Assembly: GCF_000380985.1 (NCBI RefSeq) | Contig: NZ_KB905695.1 | Location: 62,001-126,000 of the forward strand | Direction of reading: 5' to 3' | DNA: 64,000 nucleotides | Source of the DNA: Proteiniphilum acetatigenes DSM 18083 | GTDB lineage: Bacteria > Bacteroidota > Bacteroidia > Bacteroidales > Dysgonomonadaceae | Shown: in pieces, positions 17,786-27,549 of the stretch | Layout of the letters: each line of letters begins with the position of its first letter | Position numbering within the stretch: position 1 is the stretch's first letter | Notes under the pieces: model-generated | Databases searched by the model: none | Seen by the model: the letters and a program-made list of their open reading frames with translations, nothing else | Told to the model about the DNA's origin: nothing | Program-made: the position numbers and the translations under genes

Positions 17786-20700
17786 ATGAAACACTGTTTT
17801 TTCTTATTGGCATTTTATGGGTTTTTAGCATTTTCAATATGTGCTAAGGCGTTGAATGTCCAAAGTCCTTCTGATTGGCCAGAAAACACATCGGGAAGGA
17901 ATTCCCTTGCAGAACCTCTTAATGAATCTGCCTATAATAAAGGGAAAAGCGAACGTTCCCTCATTGATCAACAACAGAAAGAAACCGTTAGGGGAAAAGT
18001 TGTTGATATCAATGGGGAATCAATTATTGGGGCATATGTGATTGAGCAAGGAGAACCTAATAATGGTACAATAACAAATGTTGACGGGGAATTCTCCCTT
18101 TCAGTCAAGAGAGATGCTACATTGGAGATTTCCTATATTGGCTTTGTATCTCAGCAAGTGCGTCCGGTCCCGGGAGAAAGGATTGTCGTGACATTGATTG
18201 AAAACCTCGAAATTCTAGATGAAGTTATCGTTGTCGGGTATGGGCAACAGAGAATAGCCACTGTAACAGGAGCCGTATCCCAAATCAAATCGGATAAGAT
18301 TACTGTAGCTCCTATTGCCAATGTCACGAATATGCTTGCGGGACAATTACCCGGTCTGGTTACAAAACAAACATCCGGTATTCCGGGTGCCGATGACGCC
18401 AGCTTAAATATTCGTGGGTTCGGAGCTCCGCTGATCATCGTGGACGGTATTGAAACCAGTCTAAGCAATTTAGATACCCAGCAGATTGAAACGATTTCTA
18501 TCTTAAAGGATGGTACCGGTTCTATTTATGGCGCACGGGCAGGTAATGGTGTTATTTTGATTACTACCAAAAGAGGTAAGCAATCCAAACCGACGATAGC
18601 TGTCAATAGTTCATTAACCTTGCAAGGTTCCACAAAAGTCATTAAACCGGCAAGTTCAGCAGAACGGGCACAATACCAGGTTGACTTATGGCTTAATACC
18701 GGTAAGGATCCCAACCTGGTTCCTTTTACACAGGAGGAGATACAAAAATACAAAGATGGCACTGATCCCAGGTATCTGAATACAGATTGGTTTGACGCAT
18801 CTATTCGAACGTTCGCTCCCCAGCAAAACCATAATGTAACTCTCTCAGGTGGTACTGAAAATATCAAATATTACGGTTATTTTGGCTATAACACACAGGA
18901 AACTATTCTGAAAAAGAATGGAGGGAACTATGATCGTTATAACTTTCAGGTTAATTTGGATGCAAAAGTAACAGATCGAGTTTCCGTTGCAATGGATGTA
19001 CAGCATTTCAAAGAGCAACGTTATTATCCGTCCGGAGCCGATGGCGTAGGAACGAATAATAACTTCTGGAGAGATTTGATTTATGCCGCCGATCCGACTT
19101 ATCCTTTAACATTACCTGATCCTGCCAAACTATCTTATGCCGGAATTCCTTATGGTAATCCTATATGGGCTACTAACTCCGAATTAAGCGGTTATCAGGA
19201 TGGTCGAAATAACACTACCCAATTCAGAGGAGAAGTGAAATATGATTTTCGTTTTATTCCCGGATTAAATGCAAAAGGTATAGTTATCTACCGGAATAAT
19301 GACCATAATCAAAAAGTTGTAAAAGACCAGGCGGAGTTTTATACTTACAATGCAGAAGCCGATTTGTACACACATGTGCGTAATTCACAAGATCCTCTGT
19401 TTTTGAGCAGATCCAGCAGTAATAATACAAAATTAGTGCAGCAATATTCTCTGAATTATAATAATACATTCCTTGATGCGCATACCATTGCAGGGATGTT
19501 CTTATATGAGTATCAGGAAGAGAATAACAGAAGTTTTAATACTTCGCGGAGTGGATTTCAATCGATGGTGTTAGAGGAATTGTTTGCCGGTGACCCTACT
19601 ACGGCAGCCAATAATTCAGCTAGCAGTAGTATAGGACGTATATCCTGGATTTGGCGATTGAATTACAGTTATTTAGATCGTTATATGCTTGAGACGATTC
19701 TGCGGTCAGATGCCTCCTCACGCTTTGCAAAAGGGCATAGGTGGGGTTATTTCCCAAGTGTCTCGTTGGGATGGAACATTGCAAAGGAAGAATTCATGAC
19801 CCAGTTTAATACATTTGATAATTTAAAACTTCGCATGAGTTATGGGGCGTCCGGGTATGATGCCGTGGCGAACTTCGCTTATCTGGCAGGATATTCATAT
19901 GATGCTACTTATACAATCGGTGACGTATTGATTTCTGCATTAGTTCCTTCAAGCCTGGCAAATATTTATTTAACGTGGGAGAAGATGTCAGTGTATAATG
20001 CAGGCCTTGACTTCTCATTGTGGCAACGTAAATTGTATGGGGAAGCTGAATATTTCTATCGCGAGCGTACCGGTATTCCGGGTACCCGCGTACAATCATT
20101 ACCCTCTACTTTTGGGGCAGCACTGCCGCAGGAAAATCTGAACAGCTTGAGTACGAGTGGTTTTGAATTGAGACTGGGGACTATTGGTAAGTTAGGTGAA
20201 GTTGATTATGATATTTCAGGTAATATAGCTTATTCACGATCCAAATGGATTGATTATGATGAAGCCATCTATACGGATCCGGATGAAATCAGACTATATA
20301 AAAATAGTGGACGATATACTGATCGACGCAATGGGTATGTTTTTGATGGATTATTTACCAGCCAGGAAGAGATTGATGTATGGGATTATACCTTTGATGC
20401 ATTGAATAATGATAATTCATCGCTCAGGCCGGGTGATGTGAAATATAAGGACTTGAACGGCGACGGAGTAATCAATTGGCGTGATCAAAAAGAAATCGGT
20501 AAGGGATCTACACCTCACTGGAGTTTTGGAGTCAATATGGGGTTCAGATATAAAAATTTTGACTTCTCTGCATTACTTCAGGGTGCATTTGATTATACGA
20601 CTTATATTGATTTATCAGCTGCCCCGATCGAAACTTATTACCGTAATTATTGGCATGAAACGAGAAATAACAGAGCGGATGCCCTGGCGTCCAGACCAGG

Positions 20701-20977
20701 AGGTTCATCCACAAACTGGTTTTACTCAGATTATCATAACCATAACACAGCTTATCTGCGCTTGAAGAACATTTCTCTGGGTTATGAAATCCCGGCATCT
20801 GTACTAACCAAAATGGGAGTCAGTAAACTCAGACTATACATTGCCGGCACCAATCTTTTTACAGTAAGTTCTATTAGTAAATATGGTGTTGATCCGGAAA
20901 TGCCGGAAGGATACGGAGCCGGAGTATATTATCCGCAACAGTATACTATGAGCGTTGGTTGTAATCTTACATTTTAA
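17786..20977 (+). CDS. SusC-type TonB-dependent glycan transporter
   Basis: 1063 residues; outer-membrane barrel for import of oligosaccharides with the SusD encoded next. A signal peptide (1-21) is followed by about 45 polar residues, then a carboxypeptidase-regulatory-like domain beginning VRGKVVDINGESIIGAYV (about 69-86), the TonB-box region EVIVVGYGQQ, and the plug with LNIRGFGAPLIIVDG and IYGARAGNGVILITTKRG. No STN domain is present, unlike the two SusC proteins at the right end of the window; this agrees with LacI control and not sigma/FecR signalling. The polar stretch ahead of the beta-sandwich domain is longer than usual. Confidence 0.95.
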   Translation: MKHCFFLLAFYGFLAFSICAKALNVQSPSDWPENTSGRNSLAEPLNESAYNKGKSERSLIDQQQKETVRGKVVDINGESIIGAYVIEQGEPNNGTITNVDGEFSLSVKRDATLEISYIGFVSQQVRPVPGERIVVTLIENLEILDEVIVVGYGQQRIATVTGAVSQIKSDKITVAPIANVTNMLAGQLPGLVTKQTSGIPGADDASLNIRGFGAPLIIVDGIETSLSNLDTQQIETISILKDGTGSIYGARAGNGVILITTKRGKQSKPTIAVNSSLTLQGSTKVIKPASSAERAQYQVDLWLNTGKDPNLVPFTQEEIQKYKDGTDPRYLNTDWFDASIRTFAPQQNHNVTLSGGTENIKYYGYFGYNTQETILKKNGGNYDRYNFQVNLDAKVTDRVSVAMDVQHFKEQRYYPSGADGVGTNNNFWRDLIYAADPTYPLTLPDPAKLSYAGIPYGNPIWATNSELSGYQDGRNNTTQFRGEVKYDFRFIPGLNAKGIVIYRNNDHNQKVVKDQAEFYTYNAEADLYTHVRNSQDPLFLSRSSSNNTKLVQQYSLNYNNTFLDAHTIAGMFLYEYQEENNRSFNTSRSGFQSMVLEELFAGDPTTAANNSASSSIGRISWIWRLNYSYLDRYMLETILRSDASSRFAKGHRWGYFPSVSLGWNIAKEEFMTQFNTFDNLKLRMSYGASGYDAVANFAYLAGYSYDATYTIGDVLISALVPSSLANIYLTWEKMSVYNAGLDFSLWQRKLYGEAEYFYRERTGIPGTRVQSLPSTFGAALPQENLNSLSTSGFELRLGTIGKLGEVDYDISGNIAYSRSKWIDYDEAIYTDPDEIRLYKNSGRYTDRRNGYVFDGLFTSQEEIDVWDYTFDALNNDNSSLRPGDVKYKDLNGDGVINWRDQKEIGKGSTPHWSFGVNMGFRYKNFDFSALLQGAFDYTTYIDLSAAPIETYYRNYWHETRNNRADALASRPGGSSTNWFYSDYHNHNTAYLRLKNISLGYEIPASVLTKMGVSKLRLYIAGTNLFTVSSISKYGVDPEMPEGYGAGVYYPQQYTMSVGCNLTF

Positions 20978-20989
20978 TTCGTACAAATT

Positions 20990-21007
20990 ATGAAACGAGC
21001 ATTATAA
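20990..21007 (+). other. Five-codon mini-ORF (MKRAL) after susC
   Basis: ATGAAACGAGCATTATAA lies 12 bases after the susC stop. The first 13 bases of the context (TATGAAACGAGCA) and the following AATCATT are shared with a 12-codon mini-ORF before groES (40392-40430). It may be a leader peptide or just a shared sequence; no function is known to me. Confidence 0.25.
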
Positions 21008-21158
21008 TCATTTCCACTAAAGTTAGACTTTTTCTTGCTATGGTATAGTCCAAGCAAGCTTATCCTTTACTCATTTAGCTTAACGAGAAAGTTTATATAA
21101 GTATATGATTATATGTGAGTTACATACGGTGCATTTGAAAATAAATAATTTTAATCGT

Positions 21159-23030
21159 ATGAAAACAAAAATAAAAATAGCAATAATAGCATTGTGTATA
21201 ATGACGTCTTGTTATGACGTTTTAGACCAATCTCCAACTGACCGATATTCCGATGCAGTGGTATGGAACGACCCTTACCTATTGAACGCACATTTGGCAG
21301 AGTTATATGCAAATACTCCAGTAATGATTCAAGATGCGATCGCATTGATGACAAGTTGGGATGGTGCTCCTATGAACCGGGATGATAATAGCTGGGGGAC
21401 TATTATGGGGTTTAGCGCACAGATGGAAGGAACCGTTCGTACCCTTGAAATAGCAGATGAGGCCAAATATAATTTTGGAGCACAGGCGCACCTGTTAGGT
21501 GTAAAAAGAAACGGAATACAGTCGAATGGCAGAGAATTGGAATGGTGGGGTAATTCTTATTATACCATCAGGCAATTAAATAATTTTATTGATAACGCTG
21601 CCAGTTCTACCATAGAAAATGTTGAAGAACGCATAGCGGAAGCCCGTTTTTTAAGAGCCTTTTGTTATTTTGCTATGGCAAAACGGTATGGAGGAGTTCC
21701 TCTGGTTACCCAGGTGCAAGAGTTGGATGCAGATTCAACGGTATTGTTTCCTAAAAGAAATACTGAAAAAGAGGTTTTCGATTTTATACTGAAAGAAACA
21801 GACGAAATTTCCAACATACTTCCTTCTGTCAGTGAAGCTGGCAGGGCTACCAAATGGGCAGCATTGGCACTCCGCAGTAGGGCGGCATTGTATGCAGCAA
21901 GTGTTGCTCAGTTCGGGACACAACAATTAAACGGATTACTGGGATTTTCTGGTGGAGATGCAGCGTATTATTATCAGATATCGTACGATGCAAGTAAAGA
22001 AATCATCACTGATGGTCCTTTTCAACTTTATAACGTAGATGCGGATAAAGTCCAGAATTTTAAGAATATTTTCTTGAAGAAGGGCAACAGCGAAGCAATT
22101 ATGGTCAAGCAACACTCTGGCCCAGGCTTTATGGACGGTGGTTCCAACAGATGGTCCTGGGATATGGTCGAATGCCCCAGACCAAATGTCTGGGGAGTAG
22201 GGAATTATCACGGTCCTTATCTGGAGATGGTGGAAGAATTTGAACTTGTAGATGGTAGTTCCGGCGTGATTGATAAAGAGTATGCAAAGAGTCGCTTATG
22301 GACAATGGATGAGTTGTGGGGCGACCGGGATCCTCGCTTTTTTGCGTCTGTATGGACAAACGGGACCTCCTGGCCGGGTGCAGTAGGTGGCGTTTTAGGT
22401 GAAAACAGGATTGACATGCATAACGGAATTATATCAAAAGAAGGAGCGCTGATCGATGGACGTTATGATTCATATGAGGGTGTTCCGGCTGTAGGTGATC
22501 AATTAGTGCGTTTCAAGGAGGGAAATACGCCAAATACCGGTTTTGGAGTAATGAAATATCTGGATCCGACAGCCAATAATATGAATTGGTTTTCTGAATC
22601 AACTACCGATTATTTGATTTTCCGTCTTGGAGAAATTCTACTGAATTATGCAGAAGCAGCTTTTGAGTTAGACCAACCAGGTGAAGCTTTGGATGCTGTT
22701 AACCAAATTCGTGATCGGGCGGGTATAGCAAGATTAAGTTCTATTGACCGGGAAAAAATTCGTCATGAACGAAAAGTAGAGTTAGTGTTTGAGAATCATC
22801 GCTACTGGGATTTAAGACGTTGGAGAACAGCGGTTGAAACACTGACACGTACTTATACCGGGTTGCGTTATATTTATGATGCTGCTTCCGGAAAGTACCG
22901 GCTGGATTTTATTGATAATATAGACGGATCGAATGAAACGCCGACTTTCCCTGCAAAGAATTATTATTTTCCTATCGGTCAAGGGCGTATTGCGGCTAAT
23001 CCGAATTTAGTTGAAAATCCTGGATATTAA
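21159..23030 (+). CDS. SusD/RagB-family surface glycan-binding lipoprotein
   Basis: 623 residues from ATG 21159; the longer frame from 21105 was rejected because MKTKIKIAIIALCIMTSCYD is a clear lipoprotein signal (Cys at 17). It is the usual lid of the SusC transporter. The RagB/SusD helical core with TPR-like repeats is visible, including RFLRAFCYFAMAKRYGGVPLV and, near the C-terminus, RHERKVELVFENHRYWDLRRW, both typical. Length is at the long end of the family. The pair has no further surface glycan-binding protein gene after it. Confidence 0.93.
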   Translation: MKTKIKIAIIALCIMTSCYDVLDQSPTDRYSDAVVWNDPYLLNAHLAELYANTPVMIQDAIALMTSWDGAPMNRDDNSWGTIMGFSAQMEGTVRTLEIADEAKYNFGAQAHLLGVKRNGIQSNGRELEWWGNSYYTIRQLNNFIDNAASSTIENVEERIAEARFLRAFCYFAMAKRYGGVPLVTQVQELDADSTVLFPKRNTEKEVFDFILKETDEISNILPSVSEAGRATKWAALALRSRAALYAASVAQFGTQQLNGLLGFSGGDAAYYYQISYDASKEIITDGPFQLYNVDADKVQNFKNIFLKKGNSEAIMVKQHSGPGFMDGGSNRWSWDMVECPRPNVWGVGNYHGPYLEMVEEFELVDGSSGVIDKEYAKSRLWTMDELWGDRDPRFFASVWTNGTSWPGAVGGVLGENRIDMHNGIISKEGALIDGRYDSYEGVPAVGDQLVRFKEGNTPNTGFGVMKYLDPTANNMNWFSESTTDYLIFRLGEILLNYAEAAFELDQPGEALDAVNQIRDRAGIARLSSIDREKIRHERKVELVFENHRYWDLRRWRTAVETLTRTYTGLRYIYDAASGKYRLDFIDNIDGSNETPTFPAKNYYFPIGQGRIAANPNLVENPGY

Positions 23031-23076
23031 ATATAGGATTTAAAAGAAATACGCCTTATAACTATTTAATATTGAG

Positions 23077-23156
23077 TGTCCCGATAGTGACAATTAACGA
23101 TTAAATATTTGTCAGTTATTTAAATAAAAAATCTGGAAAATATCTCTATCGGGACA
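23077..23156. repeat. Inverted repeat flanking a 58-bp A/T-rich segment
   Basis: TGTCCCGATAG (23077-23087) and CTATCGGGACA (23146-23156) are perfect 11-base inverted repeats between susD and the esterase. Inside, TGACAA (23088-23093) and TTGTCA (23109-23114) form a second, nested inverted repeat. The loop is too long for an ordinary terminator and there is no U-tract after the right arm. Options are a long hairpin in the mRNA, a regulator site or a very small invertible segment. Which one cannot be decided here. Confidence 0.6.
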
Positions 23157-23169
23157 TTAAAATTCTTAC

Positions 23170-25125
23170 ATGATGAAAAAAACAGCCATATTGCTGATGG
23201 CATTCCTTGTAACGCTATCGCTTTGTTCGCAAGTTCGTTTGGCCGATATTTTTTCGGATAACATGGTGTTGCAGGCTCATAGACCAATAAAAATATGGGG
23301 CTATGCTCCGGTTGGAGAAAAAGTGAAAGTTATAGTTGACGAACAATTAAAAACTGCAGTTTCAAATGAAATGGGGAAATGGCAATTAGTGTTTCCCCCG
23401 ATGGATTATGGGAAAGGGTTGAAGGTGAAAGTGGTAGGTGAGCAAAATGAAATTGAGCTCGTGAATGTATTGATTGGAGATGTCTGGCTTTGTTCCGGAC
23501 AGTCCAATATGGCCATGACGGTCAATGGAGAGGGAGGACAAGTATATAATTATAAAGTTGAAGAAAGCAATGCTGATTATCCTGAAATCCGTTCATTCAA
23601 GGTTGAATCCGATTTATCTGTAAAGAGCGGTGTTGAAGTGAATGGGCGGTGGAAAATATGTTCTCCTCAGACCGTCTCAAATTTTTCGGCTGTGGCATAC
23701 TTTTTTGCCCGGCAAATTCATCAAAAGACAGGAATACCTATTGGCATAATCAATTCCTCATGGGGTGGGACTGATATCGAAACCTGGATAAGTATGGACT
23801 CGTTTCAGATTTTACCAGATAAGTTTAAAGCGAAGTATAACAACGCAAAGGTAGAAGATATTGGGATAATATTGGAAAACAATGAAGAAAAGAGGAAGGC
23901 TTTTGAAAGTGTCGTGGAAAATGATATCGGAGAGAAAGAAAAGTGGTATACTCCTGAATTTAATTCTGAGTCTTGGGAATTAATGCTTCAACCCCAGGAA
24001 TGGAGTAATACTGCTTTAGCTTTGTTTGACGGAGTGGTGTGGCTCAGATATCAGTTTCTGGTATTAGACGAAGATACGAATCAGGCTGGAGTATTATCTT
24101 TAGGTAAGGTCGATGATAACGATGTAACATGGATAAATGGAATCAGGATCGGGGAAACAAAGGGAGCCGGAGTTGATAGATACTACCAAATACCCCAGGG
24201 AGTGCTGAAAAAAGGTGCGAATGTAATAGTCATCAAAGTGGCAGATATTATTCGGGCAGGGGGACTTACAGGGAAAGAAGAAGATTTATATGTCGAAACT
24301 ACAGGTGGAAAATATTCATTAGTAGGAGAGTGGCAATATAAAATATCGGCTGAGACAAAAGATCTTCATTATGAAGATGTGACTCCCAATTTATATTACG
24401 GGTTGCTATATAATGCAATGATAGATCCCTTAAAGGATTTTGCCATTAAAGGAGTCATTTGGTATCAGGGTGAGAATAATGCCGGTCAGGCATATAATTA
24501 TCGGACTTTGTTTCCTACGCTAATAAAGGATTGGAGATCGAAATGGGGATATGACTTTCCCTTTTACTGGACGCAGTTGGCCGGTTATATGCCTAAAGCA
24601 GAAATTCCTCCCGCTGCGGATAGTTGGGCCGAACTGAGAGAAGCACAAACACTGACGTTGTCTCTTAAAAATACCGGTCAAGCAATTGCTACGGATATTG
24701 GTGATGCCAATGATATACATCCCAGGAATAAGCAAGATGTTGGCAAACGACTTGCCTGTATTGCCCTGAACAAAGATTATGGAATGACCGATATTATATA
24801 TTCCGGTCCTACCTATAAATCTATGAGTATACGAAATGATACGGTTATGATAACGTTTGATAATGTAGCCTCAGGCTTAAAGGTCATGAACAAATATGGA
24901 TATATAGAAGGGTTTACCATTGCGGGAGCAGATCAGAATTTTATATGGGCCCGGGCTTATCTTGAAGGGAAAGATAAGGTGGTAGTTTATTCCGATAAAA
25001 TAAAAATTCCAGTCGCGGTCCGTTATTGCTGGTCTATCAACCCCGATGTGAATTTATTTAATAGTGCAGACCTGCCTGCTGCCCCATTCAGGACGGATAA
25101 CTGGAAGATTAGTACGGAATACTAA
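23170..25125 (+). CDS. Sialate O-acetylesterase-like carbohydrate esterase
   Basis: 651 residues with an N-terminal signal peptide (MMKKTAILLMAFLVTLSLCS); ATG 23173 is an equally good start. The SGNH-type SASA domain is split: CSGQSNMAM (Ser112 is the nucleophile) and the WGGTDIETW block lie in the first part, GVIWYQGENNAG in the middle, and NDIHPRNKQDVG (Asp515, His517) in the last part. A galactose-binding-like beta domain is inserted at about residues 270-390, as is common in this family. In this locus the likely job is removal of O-acetyl groups from hemicellulose (for example acetylated mannan) and not from sialic acid, since no sialidase or sialate genes are present. That is inference. 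Confidence 0.88.
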   Translation: MMKKTAILLMAFLVTLSLCSQVRLADIFSDNMVLQAHRPIKIWGYAPVGEKVKVIVDEQLKTAVSNEMGKWQLVFPPMDYGKGLKVKVVGEQNEIELVNVLIGDVWLCSGQSNMAMTVNGEGGQVYNYKVEESNADYPEIRSFKVESDLSVKSGVEVNGRWKICSPQTVSNFSAVAYFFARQIHQKTGIPIGIINSSWGGTDIETWISMDSFQILPDKFKAKYNNAKVEDIGIILENNEEKRKAFESVVENDIGEKEKWYTPEFNSESWELMLQPQEWSNTALALFDGVVWLRYQFLVLDEDTNQAGVLSLGKVDDNDVTWINGIRIGETKGAGVDRYYQIPQGVLKKGANVIVIKVADIIRAGGLTGKEEDLYVETTGGKYSLVGEWQYKISAETKDLHYEDVTPNLYYGLLYNAMIDPLKDFAIKGVIWYQGENNAGQAYNYRTLFPTLIKDWRSKWGYDFPFYWTQLAGYMPKAEIPPAADSWAELREAQTLTLSLKNTGQAIATDIGDANDIHPRNKQDVGKRLACIALNKDYGMTDIIYSGPTYKSMSIRNDTVMITFDNVASGLKVMNKYGYIEGFTIAGADQNFIWARAYLEGKDKVVVYSDKIKIPVAVRYCWSINPDVNLFNSADLPAAPFRTDNWKISTEY

Positions 25126-25136
25126 AATTTATAGAC

Positions 25137-27536
25137 ATGAAGAAAAGAGTTGAAATTTATTTAGTGTTACTTATTATTTGCTTATCTCATTTTGAGGCAA
25201 TAGCGGACAATATCTCTTTAAACGGAAGTTGGGAATTGACGTATTTTCCTCAACCAAGGGAAGCTGTCAGAACGCCGGACGACCTGCAAAAGATCAAGGG
25301 ATCAACAATAAGAGCCATGGTTCCGGGTAATGTGGAACTGGATATGTTGGCTGCAGGGATAATAGAAGATCCGATGATCGGTAACAATGTGTACTCATTA
25401 AGAAAATATGAAGGATATCAGTGGTGTTATTCAAAGAAATTCCCAACACCAGAGATCAAAGAAGATGAATATGTAAAGATATTCTTTGGAGGGATAGACT
25501 GCTTTGCTGATATATGGCTTAATGACCAGCTGGTCGGTTCTGTAGATAATATGCTGATTGAACATGAGTTTGATATAACAAAGTATGTAAAGAAGGGTGG
25601 GGAAAATGATCTTCAGGTGATTATTCGTTCATCCGTATTGGAGGCTCAGAAATATTTTTTAGGAACATTCAGTATCGGGAATTTTGCAAACGAAGAATCT
25701 GTATATGTTCGGAGAGCTCCACATACATATGGATGGGATATCATGCCCAGGTTGGTAAGCGCAGGACTCTGGAGAAATGTAGAACTTCGCATTATCAATC
25801 ATACAAATATTATTGATGCCCACTGGATGACTGCAAATATAGATTTAGAGAACAAAAAAGCATTGGTATATCTGGATCTACAAACTGAAATTCCCTTTGA
25901 TCAACTGGATAACTGCCGTGGAATCGTTACACTGAATCGGAAAGGAAGAGAAGTTTATAAGGCAGATTTTGATATTGTTAAACATGCTTGCCGACTGAAT
26001 ATAAACCTTGATGAAGTGGACTTCTGGTGGCCTAAGGGGTATGGAGACCCTGCACTATATGATGCTGAAGTGAAATTGGTATCGAAAACAGGAAAGATAC
26101 TGTCAACTCATTCTTCCAGAATTGGGATACGGACGACAAGCCTCGACCTCAAGGATATCAATCATTTCCCTGATGACCCCGGGCGTTTCTGTTTTATCGT
26201 AAATGGAGAACCTTTATTTATAAAGGGAACAAACTGGGTTCCTCTTGACGCACTACACAGCCGGGATGCATCACTCCTCGAAGATGCATTGAATCTGGTG
26301 GTGGAAATGAATTGTAATATGATCAGATGTTGGGGTGGAAGTGTGTATGAGGATTCCCGTTTCTTTGAATTATGTGACGAAAATGGAATCCTGGTTTGGC
26401 AGGATTTTGCCATGGGGTGTACATTCTACCCGCAACGACAGGATTTTGCCGATGCCATAGAAAAAGAAGCAATTTCAGTAGTCCGGAAATTCCGGAACCA
26501 TCCCTCTTTAATTCTCTGGTCCGGGAATAATGAGAATGATGTGGCTTTACGTTGGGGTATGATTCATTATAACATTAATCCGAATGAAGATGTGATAACA
26601 AGAACCATCCTGCCCCGTGTCATCTACGAGATGGATCCAACCCGGGATTTTCTCCCTAGCTCTCCCTATTATAGTCAGGCTGTATATGATGAAGGGAGTC
26701 ACGACGACCTTCTCCCTGAAAACCATTTATGGGGTCCAAGAGGATATTATAAAGATCCTTTTTATACGGAGAGCAAAGCTCAGTTTGTGAGTGAGATAGG
26801 ATATCATGGATGTCCCAATCGGGAAAGTCTGGAAAAAATGTTTACCAAAGAGTGTGTAAATCCATGGCTTGACGGAAAAGTCGGACTGTGGAATGACGAA
26901 TGGATGACAAAGGCGGTAAGGATATATCATCAGTCGCCCAAACAGGGAGGACGTAACGATCTGATGACTAATCAGGTGAAGTTGTTATTCGGTTCTGTGC
27001 CGGAGAAATTGGACGATTTTATCATGGCATCCCAGGTTGTGCAGGCAGAAGCAATGAAGTTTTTTGTAGAGATGTGGAGAGGTGATAAACCCAATCGATC
27101 CGGAATAATCTGGTGGAATATACGGGACGGATGGCCCGTACTTTCGGATGCTATAGTTGATTATTACAATTCAAAAAAACTGGCTTTCCATTTTTTGAAA
27201 ACAGTACATGAGGATGTCTGTGTTTTTATAAATGATGCAAAAGAGGATGCCCACACTCTTGTGGTAACGAATGATACCCGGAAACCCTCCAAAGGAGATG
27301 TGGTTATATCTGATGTAATGACCGGAAAAGAAATATATAAAGGTACGTTTGATAGTAAAGCTAATAGCAGACTACAGATTGCGGAGTTACCAAAAACGAA
27401 GGGACAGGGAATCTTATTGATCCGTTATACGGTAGATGGTAAGGAATTATTAAACCACTATTTATACGGAGATCCTCCGTTCAATCTAAATGATTACAAG
27501 ACCTGGTTAGAGAAAACAGATATATATGACATTTGA
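25137..27536 (+). CDS. Beta-mannosidase, GH2
   Basis: 799 residues with an N-terminal signal peptide (about 1-23). The order is a sugar-binding-like jelly roll, an immunoglobulin-like domain, a TIM barrel and C-terminal beta domains. The acid/base is Glu466 in WSGNNEND and the nucleophile Glu553 in VSEIGYHG. These positions and motifs are near those of Bacteroides BtMan2A (Glu462 and Glu555). It releases mannose from the non-reducing ends of beta-mannosides. It begins 11 bases after the esterase and reaches to 13 bases before the kinase start, so it is clearly in the operon. Other GH2 activities (beta-galactosidase, glucuronidase) are less likely, given the mannosidase-type N-terminus and the NNEND motif. 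Confidence 0.9.
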   Translation: MKKRVEIYLVLLIICLSHFEAIADNISLNGSWELTYFPQPREAVRTPDDLQKIKGSTIRAMVPGNVELDMLAAGIIEDPMIGNNVYSLRKYEGYQWCYSKKFPTPEIKEDEYVKIFFGGIDCFADIWLNDQLVGSVDNMLIEHEFDITKYVKKGGENDLQVIIRSSVLEAQKYFLGTFSIGNFANEESVYVRRAPHTYGWDIMPRLVSAGLWRNVELRIINHTNIIDAHWMTANIDLENKKALVYLDLQTEIPFDQLDNCRGIVTLNRKGREVYKADFDIVKHACRLNINLDEVDFWWPKGYGDPALYDAEVKLVSKTGKILSTHSSRIGIRTTSLDLKDINHFPDDPGRFCFIVNGEPLFIKGTNWVPLDALHSRDASLLEDALNLVVEMNCNMIRCWGGSVYEDSRFFELCDENGILVWQDFAMGCTFYPQRQDFADAIEKEAISVVRKFRNHPSLILWSGNNENDVALRWGMIHYNINPNEDVITRTILPRVIYEMDPTRDFLPSSPYYSQAVYDEGSHDDLLPENHLWGPRGYYKDPFYTESKAQFVSEIGYHGCPNRESLEKMFTKECVNPWLDGKVGLWNDEWMTKAVRIYHQSPKQGGRNDLMTNQVKLLFGSVPEKLDDFIMASQVVQAEAMKFFVEMWRGDKPNRSGIIWWNIRDGWPVLSDAIVDYYNSKKLAFHFLKTVHEDVCVFINDAKEDAHTLVVTNDTRKPSKGDVVISDVMTGKEIYKGTFDSKANSRLQIAELPKTKGQGILLIRYTVDGKELLNHYLYGDPPFNLNDYKTWLEKTDIYDI

Positions 27537-27549
27537 TTATTTTAATCGT

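Noticed and set aside
21105-21158. Longer N-terminus for the SusD at 21159
   Set aside because: The extra 18 residues precede a perfect lipoprotein signal, which must be at the N-terminus.
23093-23106. LacI-type operator in the susD-esterase gap (ATTAACGATTAA)
   Set aside because: Only about half of the consensus bases fit, and the left half has the wrong spacing to CG.
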